The notes under the pieces are model-generated. The model saw only the letters and a program-made list of their open reading frames with translations. It was not told the origin of the DNA and did not search any database. From assembly GCA_000310025.1 (NCBI GenBank), contig FN649741.1:3833061-3897060 (forward strand): 64,000 bases of DNA, written 5' to 3'. This document shows positions 13,401 to 22,534 of the stretch, one piece after another. This DNA comes from Ectocarpus siliculosus (lineage: Eukaryota > Sar > Phaeophyceae > Ectocarpales > Ectocarpaceae). Within the stretch, counting starts at the first letter, position 1; each line of letters starts with the position of its first letter. Made by a program: the position numbers and the translations under genes.

Positions 13401-16400
13401 TAACTTCCGGCAGGGCACCTGCCGATTTTGAGGGCGATGGCGCGAGCGGGGTTGGGGAGCATGGGAGCAGTGAGGAACAGTGAGCCGAGGAGGGCGTCAC
13501 CCGAAGGGATAGGGCGGGGGTCGGCATGGCTAGCGCTCGGGGGGTGCTACGAGAATTGAACGGTATCGTCGTACTTGTCACGATGCCCCATTCTGTCGGT
13601 GTGGCGTTTAGGCGCGCCTCTGTGGGGGCGCCTCCGCCTCGCCGGGGCTACGTGGGGGCATGGTTTGGGATTTTCTAGGTTGGAAATCCAGTTGGAAAAC
13701 ATCAGAAACCACGCCAGCGACCAGGACCTCAGGCAAAAAAACAAACCATCAACTGCTGTCCAATTTGAGTCAAAAGCACCATCATATAAACGCGAATAAC
13801 CAACGCGAGCACGGCAGCCGGTTTTCGGGCGTCCTCGCCGGGAAGACGTCTGACGCTGCCCACAAGACGAGAAGACTTTCCACTTACTCGTCACAGGCTG
13901 TCATGTTGCCGACGTAAGCGTAGTAGCCGTTGGGGCACGCCACGGGGGCCAGGGTGGCGTCCGGACAGAAGTGGCCCTTCGGGCACTGTGAGCACAAGCT
14001 CGCCCCGCTCTCAGAGTACGTCCCCGGCGAGCATGAAGCCTTCGATTCCTCGTCACGGGGAGGTCCGGGGCAGTACGAGCCGGCCGGGCAGACGGTGCAC
14101 GCGCTGGCACCCTCGGCGGAGTAGTAACCGTCAGAGCAGGCGATGGGCAGGTCCGAGGGGGTCGCGCAGGAGGAGCCGCCGGGACACACCGTGCAGTTCG
14201 CGGATCCACTGCAGCATGATGAGAACGTCGGAGTCGAAAGAGGGAACGGTTGGTGTGTGGTGTCACGTGGGATCGAGCGAGGGTGGGAAATGAGAGTTGC
14301 CCCGTGGCAACTGGAGCGGGGATCGTAACGTCATCAGCAGGGTCGCGGTTGGGTTTACATTTAGAAGGTTGACAGAAACGGGGTTCGGTCGGTGCTTTGT
14401 CTGAAGCTTGAGGATCTGCGTGGACAACAAAAAACATCCTGGAGAGAAGACTACGCTGTTGCACACAAGTACTTCTGAACGACAATTTTGTGATGAACGC
14501 TTCCCTTCACCTATCCTATTCCTTAGTGTCAACCGTTCCTTCTGCTCCCTACGCATGCCCGAGTTTCGCGTGATACGGGCCGAAGCTAACCTTAGTATCC
14601 CTTCCTACTGAGTAGAGCCCGCTAAGCAATCTAGAGGGTCATTTTCCAGGGCGTCACACACACAGGAGTTGGTGTCCTTCCTCATACATTGTTGCTTGTC
14701 TGTTCTCTCTCTACTTACGCTGTGGAGTATGTGCCGGCACCACACGCCTCCGCCACAGTGAACGGCGAGGTGCAGAAAGACCCCGCGGGGCACTCGGTGC
14801 ACGTGATGGCGTTCCCCGTGCTATAGAAGCCTTCGTTGCACAACACCGGCCCTAATGTGGGGTCCGAACACTTATACCCGGCGGGGCAAGCGATGCAGCG
14901 GTCGCGCAAGGAGTCCGTGTAGGTCCCAACGGAGCAGGCGATACAAGCCTGCGTGCCACGCAAACATGGAAATTATTTGGCAAAGCACCGCAAGGATCGC
15001 GCGGTGGTGAGGTATTCAGTTTGACCCACGAACATGAAGGGATACTGAGAGAGACGCCGAGAGCGTCAGAGGGCCTCGAACACAAGGAACTTCAACAACC
15101 GAAAGGTCCCACGAGCGAGACTACAACTAGCAATTACCGACTCAGACTCTCACCAGGCCCCCATTGGATGAATAGCCTTCAGCGCACTGAGTTGGCGACG
15201 AGGTCGCCGGGTTGAGGCACGAGTATCCCGCAGGACAAGCCAAGCAGGACGACGCCCCTTCATTGCTGTACAGCCCCGCGTCGCAGTCAGAGCATATCGC
15301 CTCGCCGAGCATACTGAAAGTGCCGTTAGAGCACGTTACCGGCTCTGCAGAGACGTCGGTGCAGGACATACCAGCGGGGCAGTTGGTGCACTCGATGGAT
15401 CCGTCGACGGACGAGTACGTTCCGCTCGCGCACGCGGTGCACGTTGTCGAGCCGCCCAAGGATGACGTGCCCGCCGAGCATGCGGTCGGCTCCTGCGGTA
15501 ACATTGAGGGGGTTTCATTGCGTTTGGGAAGAGGTGGGGTAAGGCGGGAGTTTGGTGGAACGACCGGGGTCAAAAAGTCGGGAGTCGACAGCAGCAAACG
15601 TTGCGCTCAACACTGGAATGTCAACATGCTGGGTGGTTTTTTCTTCTGGAATGAGCAACAAAATGTGGAGGCGGACTGACCTGATTTGTATTGATGCAAT
15701 ACGCTCCAGCCGGGCAAGCCACGCAGTACGCCCAGTTCTCTAGTGAGTACGAGCCATCTGCGCAGACCTCCGGCGAACTTCCTGTGCTTGAGCAGTAGGA
15801 TCCAGCCGGACATGACAAGCACTCGGTGGCGCCACCTTCGCTGTACGACCCCGAGGAGCACTGGGTCGGCGTCAAGGCCTTGTCGGCACACGAGTAACCA
15901 GCTGGGCATTCCTGGCATGCCCCCTGCGCCTCGAGCGGGTTGTAGTAGCCGTCGGCACATTCCGAGCAGGTCAGGGCGCCGGCGCTGGCGAACTCGCCGG
16001 CGGGGCATGCAACCGGGACTGCCGCTGCCGAGCTACAATAGTACCCAGCCTCGCACGGGGAGCAAGCAGCCGAGCCTTCCTCGGAGCTGTAGTATCCGTC
16101 AGGGCATGCCTCGCAGTCGTTTGGGTCAGACGAACCGTACGCCGCTAGGGAAGTCCCGGCAGGGCAGGCGACAGGGTCGTTGCAATCGCCAGCACAGGAA
16201 TACCCAGGGCTGCAGGAGGAGCACTCGTAGCTATCGACACAGGGAGAAGCCCACTCTCCAGGATCGCAACTTCTGTAGCACCCGTCGTCGTTGTCGTAGA
16301 TCACCACGGACAGCTAATATGGGGTTGGCGTTAGATCGAATACACGGGTTCGGCGCGGGGGAAAAAAGTCGGCAAAGGGGTGAATATATTGTGTGTTTGT

Positions 16401-18603
16401 ACGATGCAGTTGTGCATGAGTGTTTAGAAGGATTATTTCCCACAACCATCGCACAGTCTCAGCCGCCCAATATCGTCAAAGAAGGCCACAGCTGAATAGT
16501 CTTAACTAACTCTAGCATCGCGAGCAATACCTCAGAGGAGGGAAAGAACAACGGCGCTGTCCCATCGAACAGAGGGTCGGTGGAGGAAACGGTGTGGCTA
16601 ATGGTTGCTGGGTAAGACTCCGCCGTCTCGACAGCGTCGTCGGTGCCGGACACGGTGAAGGTCTGAGTGTCGTCCCAAGTCAATGAAGTGAAGGTTCGGC
16701 TCGCGGTCACGGTCACATACGCGTTCGACGCGGCCGCAGCCACCTGCGTTGAGTGTTAAATTGCGTACAAGCGCAGCGACGTGAGGAAGGGAGTCGGCAC
16801 ACAGCGAGAACCGAAGTTTGGTGAGTTTCCTCGGCTCGCTGTCATGTTTTCTATTGACCGTCGGGTACGGTTGTCTAGGCCTGCTTCCAGTTCCTATGAC
16901 GTGTTGTGCTATCTGCTTGGCGCTGTTCTGCGTGTTGCTGTGGCGATTTGGTACTGCCGCCTCTGCGACATGTGTATGGCCTGGTTTAGGCGGTCTCCTA
17001 CATGGTTCAAGCTCGTTCATTGTGCGCGTGTAGACTCATGTAGGTAAATGTTCATGTCGTATTCCAGGCGGGCGTTTTACGACGGTGCTGAATAGTGCAC
17101 GTCAGATGCAACCAGACGATCTTCTGTCACCATGGCAACAACCTGTTGACTAGACGGCCACAGCACTGCTACAAAAGGAACGCGCCGTACACCCTGACGC
17201 AAAAGTAATGCGGTACGAGAAAACAGGTTGTATGTGATCCCTGCTTTCTCGTTGTGAAGTTTGTGGGAAGAGTCGGGTGAAAATATTCGCATTCAATGCT
17301 GAATAAACGGGCTTGTGCTGAAACTGAAGGCACTCGTGCTGAGCGGTGAGATCAAGACCGTTCTGCCCCTGCCGAGTATTTCTCTCCCGAATATTCATGT
17401 TGAAGACAGATTCCCCCCACACCAGTTATTCCAAGATATCTGCTTCTCCAGAGAACTCGTCTCATGCGTTGTATCACACACAGAATGAACTTCAACGGTT
17501 TGGTGTATATCTATTCTGGCCCGCACGTACCACCACGTCTTGAGAGGGCATGCCCATGAGTTTAACTTCGTATCCCGCGACGCCACCCTCGTCGACGTAC
17601 AGCGTGGACGTGGACACCACGATGCCAGCCTCGTCGTTGTCGTACACCCGCGCGGTCAGGTCAGCCCCTGGAGAAACGGCGCCGTTCCAATCATATCCGC
17701 TGGAGACACTTACAGAGTGCGTGATCGTCGCCTCTTCCAAGGACTCAACGTCTCCGTCCTCTACAGCGGAGATCGTAACTGATTGGGCATCGCCATAATT
17801 TGAGTCATCAAATAACAGCTGAGATGCAGAGAGTAGGACATCGGAGGAGGCGGTTGAAATGTCGACGGTGACGACAACGGTGGCGCCCGGGTCGGCGTCC
17901 AGGGAAACCGTGTAGGTGGCATCGGCTCCGCCTTCGGCGACGGACACCGTGGATTCGGAGAGCACCACGTTGGACGCAACGCCCACTTGTAGCTTCCGCC
18001 GTTGCTGCTGCTGTGGTGCGACCTCGTAGTCTGAGAAAGGATAAGAGAGTGGGCAGCGTGCAGACATTCAATTCGTATTGTGGAAGACGAACTGTCCCAG
18101 AGGGGTAAATTGTGCTGCATGCATCATTTCCGTTATTTCTCACCAGCAAGGCTATACATTACGCGAATGAAAGCTTGCGAAGCTTAAGGGAAAACACGGT
18201 GGGTAGGAAACACGCAACAGGTACCAAGAAGGACGGCGACAGATGCGCCTACGCGACTGAAAGCAGCGTTTTTGCTCACACCTCCCTCGGAGGGTTGGTT
18301 GGAAGACCTGAACCATCCAAACCTCCCGCCTCCCAGACCATCCCGATCATCGCCCGCCTCATCCTCTGCACGTACTTCCACGGCGGCAACGCCGAGGGTC
18401 AACCTTGGTAGGTATCCGATGAGGAGTAGCAAGAGCGGCGAGGCAGCGAATAAGAGTTGCCGGGCAATTCCTGAATGCTGAAGCCCCCTTCCCCCTCGAG
18501 ATCTTCGAGCCCCCGTACTTCCGCGTCGCCAAGGCGGTGGCTTCCGGCCGACGGCCATCGCGAGCACGTGAAAGATCAGCACGCGAGAGGTATGTTGGTG
18601 CAC
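1..18603 (-). CDS. Giant Calx-beta / GCC2-GCC3 (ephrin-receptor-like) cysteine-rich surface protein, 3'-truncated by window edge
   Basis: One minus-strand gene, about 33 exons seen. Exons 5'->3': 18603-18282, 18030-17531, 16743-16531, 16313-15681, 15492-15154, 14948-14719, 14208-13888, 13418-12896, 12496-12312, ~11960-11807, 11634-11387, 10840-10634, 10234-9904, 9722-9612, 9139-8908, 8739-8621, 8439-8364, 7820-7727, 7092-6910, 6661-6441, 6264-6123, 5942-5703, 5241-4958, 4737-4541, 4218-4029, 3655-3388, 3095-2946, 2388-2249, 1782-1694, 1506-1366, 1266-1082, 631-476, 53-1. The domain order is a hydrophobic leader, two Calx-beta-like repeats, then dozens of ~45-residue modules of the form CxxCPAGxYC...CPxGTYS. 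These match the GCC2/GCC3 (ephrin-receptor-like) family. Such proteins are usually extracellular; an adhesive or receptor role is inferred. The C-terminus lies beyond base 1, so any membrane anchor or kinase tail is unknown. Some short exons may be missing and borders may shift by a few bases. Confidence 0.85.
4029..7092 (-). CDS. Seven Cys-repeat exons of the giant gene (7092-6910, 6661-6441, 6264-6123, 5942-5703, 5241-4958, 4737-4541, 4218-4029)
   Basis: Motifs in order: CSVCEAGHYCGSNETSAVDM; CPSGTYNPHTGRDDLEEDCL; CVSGGYCPSGSTEPIDCPRG; CDPGSYCDQRGLTNPAGLCD; CSDCPPGFYCSGTSNPAPTG; CLDCTAGYYCPDQATITPTV; CEAGYYCSGGAILSNPVDQV. Many NxT/NxS sequons (for example NNTITG-like and NETS) fit an extracellular glycoprotein. 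A further candidate exon with a strong GTGAGT donor lies at about 5511-5626, but its reading frame is unclear and I left it out. Confidence 0.75.
4381..4460. repeat. (CT)n microsatellite, 40 units
   Basis: An uninterrupted CT dinucleotide run of 80 bp in an intron of the giant gene, about 80 bases downstream (on the plus strand, upstream) of the exon ending at 4541. On the minus strand it reads GA. It generates long spurious open frames of alternating Ser-Leu or Arg-Glu. Confidence 0.98.
7727..9139 (-). CDS. Four Cys-repeat exons of the giant gene (9139-8908, 8739-8621, 8439-8364, 7820-7727)
   Basis: Motifs are CGEGHWCPENTPTRTSYPCS, then AGYYCPLRTAAATDYPCPAG, YYCPEASTQIEPCPAGTYSP and CTVCPAGSYCVEASVNPVAC. 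The last two exons are only 76 and 94 bases long; they are recognised by Cys spacing and by good flanking AG and GT sites. A possible extra small exon near 7150-7240 (SCEAQPQCFNCFGD) could not be confirmed. Confidence 0.7.
9612..12496 (-). CDS. Six Cys-repeat exons of the giant gene (12496-12312, ~11960-11807, 11634-11387, 10840-10634, 10234-9904, 9722-9612)
   Basis: Each exon carries one to three Cys modules. Examples are CTPCQAGYYCPYQDSAQDLP in the first, ACGPGYYSLLGEPLCTTCPA in the second, CTSCPAGYFCDDPEALPQPC in the third, CTEGYYCTDTG in the fourth, CPEGTYSGATGNTLSSQCSI in the fifth and CDPGHYCPKGTSYADQYPCP in the sixth. Acceptors are AG after pyrimidine-rich tracts; donors include GTACTT, GTAAGC, GTATGT, GTGAGT and GTCAGT. 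The 3' end of the second exon is uncertain because several GTG donors lie close together. Confidence 0.75.
12896..13418 (-). CDS. Cysteine-repeat exon of the giant gene (about 174 residues)
   Basis: Four or five complete Cys modules in one exon, for example CTACPTGAACPTTATGYISC, CPPGYYCPNTEAAELYECPD and CEICPPGYYCPLKTVDAELP. The acceptor is CGGCAG|GTGCCC and the donor GAAC|GTAAGT. This exon shows the internal periodicity most clearly, alternating a CPxGTYSxG half with a CxxCPxGYYC half. Confidence 0.85.
13888..14208 (-). CDS. Cysteine-repeat exon of the giant gene
   Basis: About 107 residues with CTVCPGGSSCATPSDLPIAC, CTVCPAGSYCPGPPRDEESK and CSQCPKGHFCPDATLAPVAC. The acceptor is CTGCAG|TGGATC and the donor GACGA|GTAAGT. 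Confidence 0.8.
14719..14948 (-). CDS. Cysteine-repeat exon of the giant gene
   Basis: About 77 residues, with motifs CSVGTYTDSLRDRCIACPAG, CNEGFYSTGNAITCTECPAG and CGAGTYST. The acceptor is CACGCAG|GCTTGT and the donor is AGC|GTAAGT. Confidence 0.8.
15154..15492 (-). CDS. Cysteine-repeat exon of the giant gene
   Basis: About 113 residues with motifs CTACASGTYSSVDGSIECTN, CPAGMSC and CDAGLYSNEGASSCLACPAG. The acceptor is CCGCAG|GAGCCG and the donor is CTG|GTGAGA. Confidence 0.8.
15681..16313 (-). CDS. Long cysteine-repeat exon (about 210 residues, GCC2/GCC3 modules)
   Basis: Opens with the last strand of the second Calx-beta repeat (VIYDNDDG) and then carries consecutive Cys modules such as CPDGYYSSEEGSAACSPCEA and CPAGEFASAGALTCSECADG. 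Spacing is regular, with about 8 cysteines per 45-50 residues. The donor is CAG|GTCAGT. This exon joins the Calx-beta part directly to the Cys-rich part, which shows that both belong to one protein. Confidence 0.85.
16531..16743 (-). CDS. Exon carrying the middle of the second Calx-beta-like repeat
   Basis: Translates to AAAASNAYVTVTASRTFTSL, then a WDDTQTFTV strand and a TISHTVSSTDPLFDG stretch. It aligns with the ATITHSVSVSSGYDWNG stretch of the first repeat. The repeat is finished by the first residues of the next exon (LSVVIYDNDDGC). The donor is GAG|GTATTG. The second repeat is therefore split across three exons, while the first lies in one. Confidence 0.75.
17531..18030 (-). CDS. Calx-beta-like exon of the giant gene
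   Basis: The exon encodes a Gln/Arg-rich stretch and then one complete Calx-beta-like repeat: ESTVSVAEGGADATYTVSL near the start, strands around VVVTVDISTAS, and a closing RVYDNDEAGI. It runs into a second repeat that begins VDEGGVAGYEVKLMGMP. The SVxEGG...YxVxL...VYDND pattern is characteristic of Calx-beta, a Ca2+-binding immunoglobulin-like fold found in Na/Ca exchangers, integrin beta-4 and many adhesion proteins. The acidic DND turn is the usual metal-binding edge; Ca2+ binding here is inferred. Confidence 0.8.
18282..18603 (-). CDS. Exon 1 of the giant Cys-rich gene: N-terminus with hydrophobic leader
   Basis: Two in-frame starts exist, at 18603 and 18558. From the second, the protein begins MAVGRKPPPWRRG and has a basic region followed by the hydrophobic run LLFAASPLLLLLIGYLP, typical of a signal peptide or signal anchor with a long n-region. 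An acidic and glycine-rich linker follows. The donor at 18282/18281 (GTGTGA) leaves one base, and the next exon starts with AC to give GAC TAC, so the junction is in frame. Which Met is used cannot be decided from the sequence. Confidence 0.6.
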
Positions 18604-19979
18604 ATATGTGCCGAAAGATCCTTTCTAGAAAAGATCCTCCGTTGTGTGTGTTTTTTCACGACGATTTCATTGTGACGATCTGAAACGGCAGAACGCCTCT
18701 GGCCGTCCTCTGGTACACCACAACCGACCCCCGCCCACGAACCAGATTTTAAGCCGCGGAGCCCCCAACATGGCCGCACGGCTGCTGTGCTCTACAAGAC
18801 ATCACATGCAATGCCAGATGTGCGGCTGCTGGTCGGAAGGGGGTGGAAGCAGTGAGTGCAGCCGATAACAACTCCAACAAGTTCATGTCATCCCGACCAT
18901 ACAGTCCAACCAAGATTAATGAGCATAAATTCCAGGTGTGTGTGCGTACTTGCTGTTAGGCGCATGCGTAACATGTTCCATTTTTAAAGTGCCGCTGCAG
19001 TGTATCCGCCTCTCTGTTCCTCCAGAGCTCATTTCGGATACCTCCCTGCAACGACCAACATCTGCAGCGGGAGTATTGAGAAATTGATTGTGTGTATTTG
19101 ACTAAAATGTACAGTATGCCTATAGCAGTAGGCCATAGACTAATGGTGGCACCTGTTGCAGCATATCGGTGTACGTGCACAAATACTTTCTTTCGTCACC
19201 TCGTGATGCACTGCTGTACCCAACTGGCCGGTCGCTGGCGGTGGTCCACTTGGCAACCTCTCCGGAAGAACTCAGGAGGATAAAGGAAGTTACAGTAGAT
19301 GTTCACGTCGATGTGATTCTTCGCGCCTCTGATCCTAATACTCACGGGTACTGTATGTTTGGTCGCTGAAGACTGCTGAACCCCTTTTGGCAGAAAAAGA
19401 ACATCAAAAAACAACTTCGAACTACTTCTATTTTTGTTTTCGAACAGGGGGGGGGGTGATAGCAGCGTATGACCAGGACAAGAGCTTTTAGTTAGAGCGG
19501 TCAGACCCAGGGAAGGATAGGTAAAACCTGCGAAATGATATTGATCCTCCGCAAGAGGTTCCGGCTTGCAGGCCATGCCGCTCAAAAAGAGAACACAACA
19601 AGACCGAGGTAAACAGGTGTGCTGCTGTGCAGAACGCCCCCGCACTCGCAATTACCCAGGAGTTAGGAAATCGAGCCTCAAAAAAACAAAACATCAAGAA
19701 GTCGAGCACCATCTGTGAGCTCGGTTAGGAACCCCTGCAAAAAAAACTACTGTACTTCATACGTAGCAACCATTCGCAGCATGACCCTCTTTCGGAACTA
19801 AGAACCTCGGCCGAAACTATAGGTTCTTAAGTGCTGGCGCATTCTGTATGTAACTGGGATGAACCGAAAAGAGCAACCAATGTTTTGGGCTCTGGCTTTG
19901 ATGGTGTAGTGTGGACAACCGTGGTGTCCATGATTCGGTTTTCTCGATCCAATACCCCAGTGCTTCAGTAGCTTGACTT

Positions 19980-20841
19980 TTACTTCAGGGTGTCGCTCTT
20001 GGCTCGCATCCCGTACCCCCGTCGCCACAGGACATGGACGCTGCATGCTACTGCATGGTCTATCTTTTGGCTGGTGTGCTCGCTACCCAACTCCTGCAGG
20101 TCCACTCCTTCTTCCCTACCCTGTTGGTCACGTCCCTCTAAACAGCATCTCGCACACCTTCCTGCGTGAACATAGCTAGCATGTTTGACTTGAAAATCAA
20201 TATCTTCGCCGGCTAGTCTTCCCCTTGCTTTTCTATCCCGTCCCACGGTGCTAAGTCTCTTCCTTCCCGTCATTCTCAGCGTGCCTGTGCGATTACATGA
20301 TGGCTGTGCCCAACCATCACGTGGGCGTCCTCCTTGCGCCGGTCGGTGGTGAGAGTAGCGGCAAGCTGACTCCCTAGCACGCCCAACCTCGCTGTTGGGG
20401 TGGTTAGCTACCGGAATGATCCCTCGATGGTTGCACCGGTAGCTAACTTAACTGGTTCCGACCGGCAAGTTGTAGGGTCGAATTCGCCTGGCTTCGAATC
20501 ACGTTGTTCTCTTGGTCCTGACCAATCGCACAGGCACGCTGAGAATGACGGGAAGGAAGAGACTTAGCACCGTGGGACGGGATAGAAAAGCAAGGGGAAG
20601 ACTAGCTGGCGAAGATATTGATTTTCAAGTCAAACATGCTAGCTATGTTCACGCAGGAAGGTGTGCGAGATGTTGTTTAGAGGGACGTGACCAACAGGGC
20701 AGGGAAGAAGGAGTAGACCTGCAGGAGTTGGGTAGCGAGCACACCAGCCAAAACGTAGACAATGCAGTAGCATGCGGCGTCAATGTCATCGCGGGTGGCG
20801 ACGGCGGTACGGGATGCGGGCCAAGAGCGAAACCCTGAAGT
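19980..20841. mobile_element. Fold-back element: 315-bp inverted arms with a 229-bp spacer
   Basis: Left arm 19980-20294 and right arm 20524-20841 are reverse complements with scattered differences. Both arms encode the same peptide segment in opposite directions, starting GRKRLSTVGRDRKARGRLAG and containing a Cys pair (RCARCC) and a GREEGVDLQELGSEHTSQ stretch. The coding arms suggest a fragment of a transposase or other element gene duplicated head to head. I cannot assign it to a transposase family. The arms differ at their outer ends, so exact element borders and a target-site duplication are not visible. Confidence 0.75.
20382..20447. repeat. Two small palindromes in the spacer of the fold-back element
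   Basis: CCCAAC (20382-20387) pairs with GTTGGG (20394-20399). A perfect 12-bp pair follows: GTTAGCTACCGG (20403-20414) and CCGGTAGCTAAC (20436-20447), with a 21-base loop. They could be terminal repeats of a smaller insertion or simply cruciform-prone sequence. Confidence 0.7.
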
Positions 20842-21246
20842 GAGCTAACATTTTTCCTTGGTATCCCCTCCCTCGCTGTCAAACCAGAGACCCAGGAGTC
20901 GTCTCGAAGACGATATACCACGTGAACGCGCAAGCGCGTGAGGGCGGATTTGAATCTAAGGCACTCACGCCCTCGCCACAATGGTGGATAACCTGTTGTT
21001 CGCCCCGCCTTCGCTGTGCAAACATTTCACCGCTCTCTTGGTCGTTGTTGAGCCGCACGGATGTCACCGCCCGCGACCCTTCGCGTGCCGTACGTATCAA
21101 TGCTTCCCGCATTGACTGCTGCAGTCACGCTGCAGCTCTACCTGGTGGTGCTCAGGTAGCACGGTGCACCTTTTATTCGTAGTGCGGAGGCGCCGATGAA
21201 ACCGCGCCACGACTGAAAACACACACGCGCGCGCGCACGCACAAAA

Positions 21247-21525
21247 CGGTCGATGCTAGTATGAAATACACACACATTCTGTTATTTCTACAGTGTCTGT
21301 CCTTGAACCGGAGAGTAGCGTAGACTCCCCCATGACGCTCGGTCACAGGGTCCAAGATCGTGGCCTATAGAAGCATTTTGTGTTTTCCAACACACACTGA
21401 GACTGACGTCTTTTCATGAGTCAGCCGGTTAGCGCGGTCGATGCTAATAGGAAAGACACGCACACACACACACACACACACGTCTGTTCTCCTCCGCATC
21501 AAACAGCAGGTAGCGTGGACCCCGT
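21247..21525. repeat. Diverged tandem duplication with CA-rich core
   Basis: Two copies, roughly 21247-21345 and 21432-21525, both start CGGTCGATGCTA and continue with a CACACA-rich stretch, a TCTGTT block and a later GTAGCGT motif. Copy two contains an (AC)n run at about 21463-21481. A related string with GGTTAGCGCGGTCGA recurs near 34823, so this is a dispersed repeat family. Confidence 0.6.
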
Positions 21526-21685
21526 TCAGTCCCAAAGCTATCCCGCCGACCTACCATATGTGCCAACGTTGCGAACAATTACTTAATCCAATTGGGCAGT
21601 AAACACGAGTATATTCCACATCCAGAGCAAACACACGCGAACATCACGTCGGTCACCCGGCAGACGGGCGGGCGCGGCGTCAGCC

Positions 21686-22493
21686 ATGGGCACGTGCCTC
21701 TCCGCGGCCGATGCAGTGGGCGTTGGCGGCGACAGCGGCCGCAGCAGCAGACCGGTAGCGGCGGCATCACGTGCCGCAAGCCGAGCGGGAGGACGAGGAG
21801 CTGGAGGTGGTTCTTTCTCGAGTGGAAGTGCGGATAATGACGACGAGGGGGAGGAGGAAGGCGGCGACGGCGGCCTGGAATCCCGGGCCGCACGAAGCGT
21901 TTTGCTATCGGGCGTTCAGAGGTGGTGCCTTGACGTCAGCGAGTGGGAGCTTTCTGCCGACCAGGTAGAGGGGATGGTAGCAGATCAGATAGACCGCGGC
22001 ACATCGCTGTGTCTGAAACCCACCAAGGGCCAAATCAAAATCACTGATGTATCACCCACCACGAGTTTCTCGACCCAATCGAATCCAACCAAACCCAACC
22101 CGCATCGGGCCTGCTCTCTCTCTCCTTGTGCCAAGCGCAAACCTCGAAGCGAGCTCGATGGGACCCCGCTATTTTGCCGTTGTTGTGCTTCGCTGCTGTT
22201 TTTCGCTGTATGCATACTTGGTTGTTCCTCTGGTTAATTCTGTGTTCCGCGCTGTGCGCACTGCTGGTCTTCTTGACAGGTGCAACAACCAAGTAATTTT
22301 GTCCTAGAAGACCGTTTTTTATAACGATTCGTTTCGCACAGCCCGCGTTGATGTTACAGCAGTCGTCGTTGTGGTCTCTATTCTAGAACCTGTCAAGTTT
22401 CCCCCCTCCAACATCGCGTTAGCTCCTTCGGGTTCTCCTTGTTCCATGTCACCCAACCGCACGCGCTTACTCCTCACGTCGTCTCCTCTCCGC

Positions 22494-22534
<41 letters not shown>

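Larger units (their letters stand above)
18604..21685. other. Divergent intergenic region between the giant gene and the phosphopantetheinyl transferase
   Basis: Separates the start of the minus-strand giant gene from the plus-strand transferase. No protein-like frame except within the inverted-repeat element at 19980-20841. It also holds a diverged direct repeat at 21247-21525 and a G9-type homopolymer near 19448. Promoters of both genes must lie here, but I see no motif that I can name with confidence. Confidence 0.6.

Noticed and set aside
20462-20513. B-box-like GGCTTCGAATC in the fold-back spacer, suggesting a tRNA or SINE
   Set aside because: No matching A box or cloverleaf nearby; 8 of 9 consensus positions alone is not enough.
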